Below are positions 51,000 to 64,000 of a stretch of DNA of 64,000 bases, piece by piece (position 1 is the first letter of the stretch; each line of letters opens with the position of its first letter). Position numbers and translations under genes: made by a program. Below the pieces are notes generated by a model that was given only the letters and a program-made list of their open reading frames with translations, did no database searches and was not told the DNA's origin. Where the stretch lies: contig NC_092250.1 of the NCBI RefSeq assembly GCF_036320965.1, forward strand, positions 20,600,617 to 20,664,616. Reading direction: 5' to 3'. The DNA comes from Panulirus ornatus. Taxonomy: Eukaryota > Arthropoda > Malacostraca > Decapoda > Palinuridae.

Positions 51000-52476
51000 C
51001 GCAAGGAAACAGACGAAAGAATGGCCCAACACACCCACATACACATGTATATACATACACGTCCACACACGCACATATACATACCTATACATTTCAACGT
51101 ACACATACATATGCATACACAGACATATACTAATATGCACATGTACATAATTCATACTGCCTTTATTCATTTCCGTCGCCACCCCGCCACACATGCAATG
51201 ACACCCCCCTCCCCCCGCACGCGCGCGAGGTAGCGCTAGGAAAAGACAACACAGGCCACATTCGTTCACACTCATCTCTAGCTGTCATGTATAATGCACC
51301 AAAACCACAGCTCCGTTTCCACATCCAGGCCCCACAAAGCTTTCCATGGTTTACCCCAGACGCTTCACATGCTCTGGTTCATGGCCCAACCCACTTCTCG
51401 TCGTTCCCTCCATCTCTGACACATATATCCTCTTTGTCAATCTTTCCTCACTCATTCTCTCCATGTGACCAAATTATTTCAACACACCCTCTTCTGCTCT
51501 CTCAACCACACTCTTTTTATTACCACACATCTCTCTTACCCTTTCATTACTTACTCGATCAGACCACCTCACACCACATATTGTTCTTAAACATCTCATT
51601 TCCAACACATCCACCCTCCTCCGCACGACCTTATCTATAGCCCACGCCTCGCAACCGTATAACATTGTTGGAACCAGTGTTCCTTCAAACATACCCATTT
51701 TTGCTTTCCGAGATAATTTTCTCGCCTTCCACACATTTTTCAACGCTCTCAGAACTTTCGCCCCCTCCCTCACTCTGTGACTCACTTTCGCTTCCATGGT
51801 TCCATCCGCTGCCAAATCTACTCCCAGATATCTAAAACACTTCACTTCCTCCAGTTTTTCTCCATTCAAACTTACCTCCCAGTTGTCTTGTCCCTCAACC
51901 CTACTGTACCTAATAACCTTGCTTTTATTCACATTTACTCTCAGCTTTCTTCTTCCACACACTTTACCAACCTCAGTCACCAGCTTCTGTAGTTTCTCAC
52001 CCGAATCAGCCACCAGCGCTGTATCATCAGCGAACAACTAACTCACTTCTCAAGCCCTCTCATCCACAACAGACTGCATACTTCCCCTCTCTTCAAAACT
52101 CTTGCATTCACCTCCCTAACAATCCCATCCATAAACAAATTAAACAACCATGGAGACATCACGCACCCCTGCCGCAAACCGACATTCACCGAGAACCAAT
52201 CACTTTTCTCTCTTCCTACTCGTACACATGCCTTACATCCTTGATAAAAAAAATTTCACTGCTTCTAGCAACTTGCCTCCCACACCATATACTCATAATA
52301 CCTTCCATAGAGCATCTCTCTCAACTCTATCATATGCCTCCTCCAGATCCATAAATGCTACATACAAATCCATCTGTTTCCTCAGTATTTCTCACACACA
52401 TTCTTCAAAGCAAACACCTGATCCACACATCCTCTACCACTTCTGAAACCACACTGCTCTTCCCCAGTCTGATATA
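50999..52476 (-). mobile_element. RTE-like copy, older long 3' UTR type, internal deletion
   Basis: Long 3' UTR 50999-51380, then a short out-of-place 'tggcccaaccca' at about 51383, where roughly 130 bp encoding the last C-terminal segment is missing. The frame then runs 51474-52037 (VNVNKSKVIRYSRVEGQDNW, RRVDVLEMRCLRTICGVRWS) and broken RT runs to TGEEQCGFRSGRGCVDQVFA at 52470. Frameshifts lie at about 52036, 52090 and 52245. Confidence 0.85.
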
Positions 52477-52479
52477 CTG

Positions 52480-53480
52480 GGATGCAAGTTTGAATGGAGA
52501 AAAAACTAGAGGAAGTGAAGTGTTTTAGATATCTGCGAGTGGACTTGGCAGCGGATGGAACCATGGAAGCATAAGTGAGTAACAGGGAGGGGGTGGGAGC
52601 GAAGGTTCTGGGAGTGTTGAAGAATGTGTAGAAGGCGAGAACGTTATCTCGGATAGCAAAAATGGGCATGCTTGAAGGAATAGTGGCTCCAACAACGTTA
52701 CATGGTTGCGAGGCATGGTATTTAGAGTTGTGCGGAGGAGGGTGAATTTATTGGAAATGAAATGTTTGAGGACAATATGTGGTGTGAGGTGGTTTGATCG
52801 AGTAAGTGATGAAAGGGTAAGAGATGTGTAGTAATAAAAAGAGTATGGTTGAGAGAGCAGTATATGGTCTGTTGAAATGGTTTGGACACATGGAGAGAAT
52901 GAGTGAGGAAAGACTGACAAAGACAATATATGTGTCAGAGGTGGCGGGAAGAAGGAGCAGCGGGAGACCAAATTGGAGGTGGAAGGATGGAGTGAAAAAG
53001 ATTTTGAGCGATCGGGGCCTGAACATGCAGGAGGGTGAAAGGCATGCAAGGAATAGAATGAATTGGAACGATGTAGTATACCAGGGTCGACATGCTGTCA
53101 ATGGATTTAACCAAGGTATGTGAAGCGTATGGGGTAAACCATGGAAAGGTCTGTGGGGCCTAGATGTGGGAAGGGAGCTGTGGTTTCGGTGCATTATACA
53201 TGACAGCTAGAGACTGAGTGTGAACGAATGTGGCCTTTGTTGTCTGTTCCTGGCGTTGCCTGGCTGGAGAGGGGGTGGGGTGGAATTCTATTTCTTTTGT
53301 GGCGGGGTGGCGACGAGAATGGATGAAGGCAACAAGTATGGATATGTGCATGTGTATGTCTGTGTATATATACGTTGAAATGTATGTGTATGTATATGTG
53401 CGTGTGTGGGCGTTTATGTGTATACATGTGTATGTGGTTGGGTTGGGCCATTCCTCGTCTGTTTCCTTGCGCTACTTCGT
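52480..53480 (+). mobile_element. RTE-like copy, older long 3' UTR type
   Basis: Starts near SLNGEK (52487), thumb and C-terminal region with several frameshifts, last frame 52824-53123 (KKILSDRGLNMQEGERHARN), long 3' UTR to 53480. It is head-to-head with the previous copy, with no TA run between them. Confidence 0.83.
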
Positions 53481-53615
53481 TTTTTTTTTTTTTTTTTTTT
53501 TAATTTTCCAAAAGAAGGAACAGAGAAGAGGTCCAGGTGAGGATATTCCCTCAAAGGCCCAGTCCTCTGTTCTTAACGCTACCTCGCTATCGCGGGAAAT
53601 AGCGAATAGTATGAA

Positions 53616-53624
<9 letters not shown>
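53481..53624 (+). mobile_element. TATCCC SINE, 5' truncated
   Basis: Begins in the T-run block (ttttaattttccaaaagaag) and ends cgctacctcgctatcgcggg plus A-run. It is fused at its 5' end to the RTE terminal module (cttgcgctacttcg). Confidence 0.85.

Positions 53625-53685
<61 letters not shown>
53625..53685. repeat. (TA)n microsatellite
   Basis: TA run between two SINE copies in the same orientation. Confidence 0.96.

Positions 53686-56172
<2,487 letters not shown>

Positions 56173-56238
<66 letters not shown>
56173..56238. repeat. (TA)n microsatellite
   Basis: TA run of 66 bp adjoining the 3' end of the Penelope-like remnant. Confidence 0.97.
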
Positions 56239-56239
<1 letters not shown>

Positions 56240-56240
<1 letters not shown>

Positions 56241-57240
56241 TGCTAACCATGAGGAAAACCATGAGGAAAATGAAACACGATGAGTTACCAAGTGCATGAT
56301 CGTGTCATGGTCACATCATCAGGGGAGATACAAGAATGAGACAGAAGACGTAGAACAGTCAGTTGACATATAAGGGTGATAGTATCTAACATGATTAAAC
56401 AAGGTATTCGATTCTTGTCCTGTTCTTATGATATAATGATATTGCTCAAGTCTAACATTAAGATCCTTACCAGTCTGCTAAACCTGACATATTACAACTT
56501 TTACAAGGGATTCTTTAAACACAGCCCGCAGAATTTTCTGGCGATTTTTTTTATTAAGCTATTCTTTAAGCAACCTGGGAAGTATTGTAAAATTATCACT
56601 AAAAGGGAGAACTAAAAGATTCTTGGTATCAAGGGGAGTTTTGCGTTTAACTGTATTAAATAATTTCTTTGGTAACAATAGAGATAGGTCTAGGATACTT
56701 TAATTTTGATCCAATAGAAAACATCTGTTCAAACTCATCGTCAATAAATTCCGGATGCATATATGTAATGCCCAGAGGAACATAAACTGAAATGATGATA
56801 ATTAGCCTCTGTCATGTTGAGCAGAGACATAATGAATATAAGAACAAACATTGGTGAGTTTTCTGTATATGCTAAACTTAAACGTGTTCCAATCCCTATG
56901 GATCATGCGATCTAAAAATGGTAACATATAATCATTTTCCACTTCCACAGTAAAGTTGACAGAAGGTACTAAATTATTGAGTAAAAGAAGGAATGCTTGT
57001 AAATTTTCATTTGTTGGCCAAACACAAACATCATCATCAACATACCTAAACCAAATTGCCTTAAAGAGTATGATATCCCTTAGTCATTTTGTTTCGGGGA
57101 ATTCCATGTAAAGATTACTTAATACTGGTGAAAGAGGGTTGCCCATCGCCAGGCCAGATTTCCGAGCATAATATTCTCCATTAGATTGAAATGCTTGTCC
57201 CCGGGCGGCCCGTGAATGCATCACAGTGAGCAAGCTAACC
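56240..57240 (-). mobile_element. Penelope-like element remnant (RT and GIY-YIG traces)
   Basis: On the minus strand, RT reads QSNGEYYARKSGLAMGNPLS then PVLSNLYMEFPE (57210-57090), WFRYVDDDVCVW (catalytic YVDD, about 57050) and VNFTVEVENDYMLPFLDRMI followed by FKFSIYRKLTNVCSYIHY (56960-56850). After stops come LPFSDNFTILPRLLK (about 56590) and QTGKDLNVRLEQYHYIIRTG with QESNTLFNHV (56477-56390). These are the conserved RT and GIY-YIG endonuclease wordings of Penelope-like elements. Stop codons and frame changes show that it is dead. The 5' part of RT is missing. Confidence 0.87.
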
Positions 57241-57262
57241 ACTACAACACGGAGCTCCATGA
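57205..57262 (-). other. tRNA-like 5' half (SINE head)
   Basis: The minus-strand segment ggagctccgtgttgtagtgg / ttagcttgctcac has the look of a tRNA D-arm with box A (tagtggttagc). A proper box B does not follow; the Penelope-like sequence begins there instead. It is either a SINE head or the target into which the element was joined. Confidence 0.5.
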
Positions 57263-57267
57263 ATGAA

Positions 57268-57288
57268 CACACACACACACACACACAT
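57268..57288. repeat. (CA)n microsatellite
   Basis: CA dinucleotide run of about 21 bp. Confidence 0.9.
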
Positions 57289-57574
57289 ATCATGGTTTGT
57301 GTATGGTGAACAGCTCACATGGTTTCTGCTTTTATAACTCCTTTTTTAATGTGTTCGATTCTTCTGTTCATCATTATCCTTACCTTCCGCCATGTTCCTT
57401 TGGACGATCGTGCTTACCTGTTTCTAGCAAGAAGAACCTACTCGTCCTGGAAGGCATCAAGAGTGTTGTGAGCCACGCTCGTCACATGTTACCAAGGTCA
57501 GTGGTAGGTCTGGAGGAAGAAAGGGACCATCATGAGCAGCAGAACATCAGTAATCGCACTTCGAAAAACATACA

Positions 57575-57625
57575 ACTCTTCCCCGGAGGGGCTCGAACCC
57601 ACGACCACTAGCTATGGCTCTCGAG
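57575..57625 (-). other. tRNA-like 3' half with box B
   Basis: The minus strand reads agctagtggtcgtgggttcg / agcccctccgg, a good box B with flanking T-arm bases. No cloverleaf could be completed, so it is probably a tRNA-derived SINE piece. Confidence 0.45.
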
Positions 57626-57689
57626 AGGTAAGCTCCATCAAAAGGCAATCACGAAAAGTGGAATGAAACCCCAGGAAGGAGGGTGAGGG

Positions 57690-57890
57690 TTACCAGGGTA
57701 CAGAGACAGAGTAATACTGGGAGTAGGGGAGGAAGGACCTGAGTGGTAGGGGGAACGGAGGAGACAAGACCAGGACAGTAATGGTAACTGGAGAGACAGG
57801 ACAGTACTAATACCGGGGAAGACAGGGCCAGATAGTACCAGTAGGAGGGAAGACAGGGCTAGAGCAGTACCGGGGAAGACAGGAGAGGCA
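57690..57890. repeat. Degenerate G/A-rich minisatellite
   Basis: Irregular units of about 30 bp with the core 'gggaagacagg...cagtacc' recur about five times. Confidence 0.6.
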
Positions 57891-58034
57891 GCCGTGTTGG
57901 TTGGTTAGTGTGGATGATGGTGATAATGAGCTCTATGATCACACCAGCTGATAACCATCTAGATAATGACAGTGGGCGTCCTCATGACCTGCCCAGACCT
58001 CTTCTTGCTGACGCTATCTCCACCCAACTTGCCT

Positions 58035-58141
58035 CACGGGCCCTGGTGGTGGTGGTGGTTGTGATGGTGGTGTTGGTATGGTGGTGGAGTGGTTTGTTGG
58101 TGGTTGTGGTGGTTCTTGTGATGATGATGATGATGATGACA
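58035..58141. repeat. (GTG)n and (GAT)n triplet tracts
   Basis: ggtggtggtggt-type tract followed by gatgatgatgatgatga. They produce low-complexity valine runs in an otherwise unremarkable frame. Confidence 0.9.
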
Positions 58142-58455
58142 GTAATGGTACTGGTAATAATAATTACCACTGTACATAATTATGGAGGCAGAAGATGCTA
58201 TCCACATGATAGCTACTAGCTAATTTGCATAATTTGACGTAACCAGTTTGCTTACCATTGTTCACATCTTGCACACCATTCATTACAACATCATCACATG
58301 AATATGGTAGCCAGTTTAAAATTTGCTTTTCGAGATCTTTCTCGTTCAGTGTGGCAATCTTTGTAGACTGGCTCGTGGCCGCCCAGTCTGGTCTAACAGT
58401 TAGCTGTTGTGGGTTATGTTAACCTGTAACAGATTAGGTGGGTATAGTCTGGCTC

Positions 58456-58680
58456 CTGGTGGGATGGGATGGTTCCTGATGGGATGGGATAGTTCCTGAT
58501 GGGATGGGATTGCTCCTGATGAGATGGGATTGCTGCTGATGGGATGGGGTTGCTCCTGATGGGATGGGATTGGTGCTGATGGGATGGGATAGTTCCTGAT
58601 GGGATGGGATTGCTCCTGATGGGATGGGATTGGTGCTGATGGGATGGGATTGGTGCTGATGGGATGGGATTGCTGCTGGC
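58456..58680. repeat. 20-bp minisatellite
   Basis: About eleven copies of the unit gatgggatgggattgctcct with variants (agttcct, tggtgct, tgctgct) at the same positions. It is open in one minus-strand frame only because of the repeat. Confidence 0.95.
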
Positions 58681-59232
58681 AAACTAGTGGTCTCTCAGTA
58701 GAGTGGATATGTTATTAAGATTAGGTTGTTGACACACACGGTATTTATGCCGCCTGAGGATTTTCCCTATCATGGGAAAGACTGACAGTTAACGTTTTCA
58801 GGAAGCCTAAACGTTTATGTGCAACGTTTGATGTAAGGACAGATCGCTCAGTGAACTTCAGTCACGAGGAATTTTCAGATAATGTTTTGAATTTTTTCAA
58901 GGATACTGAAAGTTATATTTTGAGGTTTTCAGGATATATGTAGAACGTCAGATAACGTGTTTAGGATCGTGATACAAAGAAATGCAAAGGAATTAAAACA
59001 CTAGACCACTGGGTTCTAATAAGGATGTGACAGCGCAACAGAACAGAAACTCATAGATGTGTTTGATAATGAAAGATATACAAACGTTCAAAAACTTGTA
59101 ATCTTTTCATGTAGCTAAGAAAACGCATTACATAAAGTCAGAGTATACATATAGTATCTACAGCTGTGTATACGCATATACAGTTTTGCACCCATACAGT
59201 ACCTACAGCTGTGTTTACCAGTGTATGTGATG
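58681..59232. other. Unassigned sequence
   Basis: No gene or repeat recognised except a short duplication of 'catacagtacctacagctgtgt' at about 59150-59215. Confidence 0.4.
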
Positions 59233-59292
59233 CATATAGCTGACCTTAAATTTATATAGCTGACCTTAAATGTAGATAGCTGACCTTAAATT
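59233..59292. repeat. 20-bp tandem repeat, three copies
   Basis: Three copies of 'atatagctgaccttaaattt' with one or two differences each. Confidence 0.9.
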
Positions 59293-59944
59293 GAAAATCC
59301 CAGTTCACAAGCGATAGCATCAGTCACTGTTGACTGAAATGATAGCTTCTGAGTGTGCGTATTCAGCAGGGTTAAGTGCCAGAAGGAGACTCATGTAGTT
59401 TGATCAAGAGAACGAAAATAACCAACATTGTATTGATGGAACAGTCCACACTCACCATCATAATGTTAATGGAAAAGGCTTTGGTTTGAGACTCTTAGTT
59501 GGCTCTGTCAAGAAAATTAATGAAGGTCATCCATAAAACATCTATGCAGTAAAGTGTTTCACTCTCGAACGTACACATATGAAGGAAAAGAAAAATCTAC
59601 TTCAAGGACAGACATACAGGGAAGTGTAATCATACACCAGTATTACTTCTCGTCAGGTCACAAAGTTTAGTCAATTTCTAGAGATGATACGTCAGAGGGT
59701 CAGGTGTGCAGACAACTATCCAGAGTAGAACAAAAATAAGATAGGAACAAAAGACAATAACTAATACCAGAAATTATTCAAGCAAAAAAAAAAAAGGAAA
59801 AAAGTATTTCCAATAAAGTGCGACACCAGGTCAGCAGTGGGAATCATGATGGACAGTAAAGCCAGTACAAAGAGTAAATCGAGTGCAAGATGGACCATCA
59901 TGACACAAGGCCGGTGTACAGAACCATACCAGCATAGAGAGAGA

Positions 59945-59977
<33 letters not shown>

Positions 59978-60163
59978 AGCTCATGTGCACACAAGTGAGG
60001 CGTGCAGCCAGGGGCACCGCCAGATTACATCGTCGACGCTTCCCTCTATAATTCCCCGCCACCATCAACCAGGCCATTATGGCCGTCCACCCGCCTGGCA
60101 AAATTACCGTCCGAAATTTTGATTGAGTTTCCTAGTGTCGCCCAACAAGATAGTTTGCCAGGT
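59293..60163. other. Unassigned sequence with a (GT)n run
   Basis: (GT)n at 59948-59976. The frame 60002-60466 crosses the next minisatellite and has no recognisable domain. Confidence 0.4.
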
Positions 60164-60257
60164 GGCAGCCCTCCGCAGCCCTTACCAGGGAGGCAGCCCT
60201 CCGCAGCCCTTACCAGGGAGGCAGCCCTCTGCAGCCCTCACCAGGAAGGCAGCCCTA
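60164..60257. repeat. 28-bp minisatellite
   Basis: About 3.4 copies of a unit beginning ggcagccctccgcagccctt and ending accaggga. Confidence 0.95.
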
Positions 60258-61412
60258 CAGGCCCGTCTCACAGACTTGTGGTCCTCATCTGTCGCTGGTC
60301 ATCTACTGAGGATATTGGTACAAATTCTGAGTGGGGTGGAGGGTGGAGGTACGTCAGCAGTGCTCGGGGAGGTACTCCGGAAAATCCTACATGGGTAGGA
60401 CGTAGGTGGGAGGCAGATGGGGTGGGACAAATTGCTTACGAAATTTTACCCTGGAAAATAAAGTAGTTGTAAAGATGCGTCAGGACTCAAACAGACTAAA
60501 CGACGAGTTGAGTTACTGGAGGAAATGAATCACCGGAGCCACAGTGCGACACTGACCTCCTCATCGAGCAGCGCTCGATGAGGGGCGGGAGGAGGAGCGG
60601 GAGGAGAAGCGTGAGGAAAGTAAATTAACTTATGGTCGGTAATAAAGGTGTCCCGAGTTTATGGAGTGCGAGACGACCAGAAAGATACAAACAACTTACG
60701 TATATTCGTTATTAGTTGGAATATACTACAACAGTCTGGTCTCAGGGCTGCTGGAAAGGGTCATAAGGAGTGTAACACCAATGGTACCAGCATTTAGGGA
60801 AATGAACTACGAAGATGGATAGGAGGCCCTTGATCTGTCCACATTGGAAGAAAGAAGAGTTAGGGTAGGATTGATGACTATATATATCTGAGAGTTCATG
60901 ACGATTTAAACAAAGAACAGTTAGTCGACGGTGCAGAGGAGGAGGCACAGTTGGATGCTAGGAAAGGCAAGTGTGCACAGTGAAGGAAGGAAGTTCTCCA
61001 GTAACAGAGTTGTACACCAGACGAACCAACTAAACGCGGAGCAAATGAATACCACCATGACGGGAAAGTCCATGGAAAGATATGGTCTTAAGATGCACGA
61101 GAGGCGGGCCCATGACTGTACAGCAACCACCTCCACACCACAACCATTCCGCACGGTTAGATAATGATAACACCACATCACCATGTTATCACCAACACAG
61201 CCTCACCACAGCACCGAGGCAAGGATAAGTCAACTGCCGCCACACTCTCTAGCACCAATTAACCCGCAAAAAGATTACAGCAAATGTCGATGATAGGAGA
61301 GCAAGGTGTGGGTCGGATGGCGTGCTACCTCATGATAATACCAACCCAGTGAACCCCGACTCTCAAGCCTGCACAGATACCATCAGCCACACGACTGGTG
61401 AGGCGGGCGGAA
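60258..61412. other. Unassigned sequence
   Basis: No supported gene. A purine-rich stretch (ggaggagcgggaggagaagc) lies at about 60585. Confidence 0.4.
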
Positions 61413-61608
61413 GAATGCCTGCACTGGGTGTAGTGGGACGAGGCTGCCTGCACTGGGTGTAGTGGGACGAGGCTGCCTGCACTGGGTGTAGTGGGATGAG
61501 GCTGCCTGCACTGGGTGTAGTGGGATGAGGCTGCCTGCACTGGGTGTAGTGGGATGAGGCTGCCTGCACTGGGTGTTGTGGGACGAGGCTGCCTGCACTG
61601 AGTGATGG
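61413..61608. repeat. 29-bp minisatellite
   Basis: Seven copies of a unit beginning gcctgcactgggtgtagtgg. An internal G/A variant (gggacgag or gggatgag) changes in blocks: two C copies, three T copies, one C copy. Confidence 0.95.
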
Positions 61609-61718
61609 ATGGGAGGACAAAGGGTAGGTAGTTGAGGGAGGGGAGGGAAGGGCAGGACCAGGGCAGCTCCTGTGAGAGTTGCGGGACGTCTGTGATCAGT
61701 CTGACTAATTTCTGCCCC

Positions 61719-62160
61719 CCCCCCCCCACACACACACACACACACTGTTGCTCCCTCCCCTCCCCTTGCACTCTCTTGCCCCCGTCCCTCACTCACCTGC
61801 CCCGTCCCACACTGTCCCGCCCCGTCCCACACTGTCCTGTCCCGTCCAACACTGTCCTGCCCCGTCCCACACTGCTCTGCCTAGACCCTCACTCTCTTGT
61901 CCCGTTCCATACACTCCCGCGGCCCCCACACTCTTTCCTATCCTGGCCCTCCTGCTCCGTCCCACGCCCTCTGGTCCAGCCCTGCACGCCCTCCAGCTCC
62001 ATCCCTCTGGTCCAGCGCTCCACGTCCCCCTGCCTCTCCACTCCTACTTGCCCCTCCGCCCCCGTTGCTCATCTACCCGTTCTTGCTCCTCCGTGCCTTC
62101 TTGCCCCTCCGGGCCATACCCCACTACCTTGCCACCTCTCGCTACGTCCTGCCTTATCCT
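61719..62160. repeat. C-rich tract and degenerate minisatellite
   Basis: A C-run and (CA)n at 61719-61744 are followed by about 80 bp of a roughly 20-bp unit (cccgtcccacactgtcctg, 61797-61880) that decays into pyrimidine-rich sequence to about 62160. The long frames here are low-complexity artefacts. Confidence 0.8.
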
Positions 62161-63048
62161 ATTATGCCTCGTCATTACATCGTACCATAGCTATGGCCAT
62201 GTCGTGCCACATGTATAGAAAAATTACATGTTAAATAAGGTTGTATGAACTACTACTGGAGTGCGATTTCACTTTCATACTATCATCATGGACAAGTGTG
62301 GTCATATATATATATATATATACATAAGATGTATCGGTAAAGCATTACCAGTGCTTTCATTTCGGTATTGCTCACACCATCACTAAAAGCAATAAGAAAA
62401 GATAATATGCAAATAATATCCACATTGTGCTCTGAACAAGGCAAAGTCTAATAAAGAAAAATATGCATAATAATAACAGCTCAAAGTGTAATGCGGAGCA
62501 GAGGAAGAAAGTTAAACAAAATTGATAATTGTTTACAAACTTTTCCGGAAACACATCAAAATGTGATGTATAAGTAGACAGAGGCAATATTCAAGATTTA
62601 CATTCTACGAGTTAAATACCATACCATTAAGATATACATATAAAACAACGAGACATTTCTACTGCAAACCTGATAAGACTTATGTACAAACACAATAACT
62701 CTTTCATTACCTCATAGTTACTTATAGTGGGTGTTGTTGAGTCCAGTATTAACAGATCGGTGTTTGATGAGCTACTGGCCAGCACAGGCAAGCTCGCTGC
62801 CCACCTTGGCTAGTCATTGTCGTGAGCGTGGTTGGTCTGTATTGGTGAGGAGGGCGGTTTGGTAATTAGGCAGTTCGTTCGTACTGAGTGACCGCCCAAA
62901 GTGGTCATGAGTGTGTGTGCTGAAGTGTTACTTCATCTTGCCAATATACAAAGCATTACAGCTGTTGCTCTTATACTGCTACACACTTGACCACTGTACC
63001 TCCTTACCAATAACATCCTTCAACGTGAAAAATGACTAAATTGTATTT
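62161..63048. other. Unassigned sequence
   Basis: A short (TA)n lies at 62305-62322. No supported gene. Confidence 0.4.
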
Positions 63049-63468
63049 CTTGTTGTAAGAACTACTCTAATGTTAACTTGTTGTAAGAACTACTCTAATG
63101 TTAACTTGTTGTAAGAACTACTCTAATGTTAACTTGTTGTAAGAACTACTCTAATGTTAACTTGTTGTAAGAACTACTCTAATGTTAACTTGTTGTAAGA
63201 ACTACTCTAATGTTAACTTGTTGTAAGAACTACTCTAATGTTAACTTGTTGTAAGAACTACTCTAATGTTACCTTGTTGTAAGAACTACTCTAATGTTAA
63301 CTTGTTGTAAGAACTACTCTAATGTTAACTTGTTGTAAGAACTACTCTAATGTTACCTTGTTGTAAGAACTACTCTAATGTTACCTTGTTGTAAGAACTA
63401 CTCTAATGTTACCTTGTTGTAAGAACTACTCTAATGTTAACTTGTTGTAAGAACTAATGTTAACTTGT
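63049..63468. repeat. 28-bp minisatellite, about 15 copies
   Basis: Nearly identical copies of a unit containing cttgttgtaagaactactct and aatgttaa. Four units carry ttacc instead of ttaac (at about 63269, 63353, 63381 and 63409). The last unit has an internal deletion. Confidence 0.97.
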
Positions 63469-63871
63469 GGCTAAAAATCACGTATCACAATTTACTTTTT
63501 CCTGTGTATTAACCGACCTTTCCAGTGAACAATTAGGTACAGTTGATGATTTACTGATAAACATCATGATTGTTCTGTGTTTTACCGACATACACATTAA
63601 TGACGTTTAAAGGGAAACATTCATATGTATTGTTTGTTTCATAGATTCGGTTACAGTGTGGACAAGAAATAACCAGAACATATAGGAAGTGTTCATGTGG
63701 CTCCGGGTACCAGTGCATTGTGTTTATATTTGACGGGGAAACAAGTTCATATAAAGACCAGGTAATGTTGGTCCTTATGCTGACCTCAGGAAGGAATGCC
63801 CACATTTACTGATCTTAATATCAAGAAATGCTACGGTATCATACTCCACTTACAAACAACAGATTATTTTT

Positions 63872-63876
<5 letters not shown>
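63469..63876. other. Unassigned sequence
   Basis: The minus-strand frame 63551-63805 (84 codons) is open but matches nothing I recognise. Confidence 0.35.

Positions 63877-63936
<60 letters not shown>
63877..63936. repeat. (TA)n microsatellite
   Basis: TA run of 60 bp near the right edge of the window. Confidence 0.97.
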
Positions 63937-63937
<1 letters not shown>

Positions 63938-64000
63938 GTAAGTAGGTATAATATCCTACCGTAAATATATCTGTAATGTGCAGGGGCTGCAGGTGTGGTT

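Noticed and set aside
49166..51148. A 660-codon open frame
   Set aside because: It is the RTE reading frame extended by chance through (TA)n (Tyr-Ile repeats) into the reversed 3' UTR of another copy. The upstream part is not protein-coding.
57205..57625. A functional tRNA gene
   Set aside because: The box A-like and box B-like pieces are 330 bp apart and in separate contexts. No cloverleaf can be folded by eye.
57908..58219. 103-codon frame with valine runs
   Set aside because: Low-complexity GTG and GAT triplet repeats explain the open frame.
58434..58682. Repetitive proline/serine/histidine protein
   Set aside because: It is the 20-bp minisatellite translated; no start context or domain is seen.
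60002..60466. 154-codon frame as a gene
   Set aside because: It crosses the 28-bp minisatellite, has no domain, and no splice or promoter context.
61325..62234. Overlapping long frames on both strands
   Set aside because: They are produced by the 29-bp repeat and the pyrimidine-rich tract, which lack stops in several frames.
63049..63468. CRISPR-like array
   Set aside because: The 28-bp units are directly adjacent with no unique spacers, so it is a minisatellite. The genome is eukaryotic.

Overview
The window looks like arthropod genomic DNA, most likely from a decapod crustacean. That placement is an inference from three things: one intron-rich animal gene with canonical GT..AG introns, very dense non-LTR retrotransposons of an RTE-like type, and pervasive (TA)n microsatellites. 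No bacterial or viral gene organisation is present. The species cannot be named from the sequence alone.

Positions 933-24129 (+) hold the 3' part of a nidogen gene. I joined ten exons by hand from splice sites and reading phase. They total 1311 nt (436 codons plus stop) with no frame break. They encode two EGF-like domains, an LY/YWTD six-bladed beta-propeller, and a C-terminal EGF-like domain ending in TGA. The 5' exons (G2F and earlier EGF domains) lie off the left edge. The introns carry old retrotransposon debris: an RTE-like copy that keeps endonuclease traces (2.7-5.9 kb), an inverted RTE remnant (8.9-10 kb), a CR1-like remnant (12.2-13.6 kb), jockey-like scraps (16.9-17.3 and 23.2 kb) and, in the last intron, a younger RTE cluster (17.8-22.7 kb).

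Positions 25-54 kb, downstream of nidogen, are mostly retrotransposon. One RTE-like family dominates, with more than fifteen 5'-truncated copies in both orientations. Each copy carries reverse transcriptase and C-terminal domain sequence. Only the intron copy at 2.7 kb retains visible endonuclease. A roughly 235-bp SINE (here called the TATCCC SINE) is scattered among them; one copy at 44161-44396 has a clear 10-bp target-site duplication. The 3' end of the SINE and the 3' end of the RTE share a conserved module, as expected if the RTE machinery mobilises the SINE. Many copies begin or end at (TA)n arrays, and several pairs meet head-to-head or tail-to-tail across such an array. The unique stretch at 40.25-43.27 kb shows no gene.

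Positions 54-64 kb have a different texture: few RTE or SINE copies, a decayed Penelope-like element (RT plus GIY-YIG traces, 56.2-57.2 kb, minus), tRNA-like SINE pieces, and a run of minisatellites with 20-, 28-, 29- and 28-bp units. No protein-coding gene could be supported there.

The only host gene I can support is nidogen, a secreted basement-membrane linker. The most interesting content is the recent history of the RTE/SINE pair: subfamily succession, (TA)n-bounded copies, inverted and tandem junctions, and one possible gene-conversion tract.
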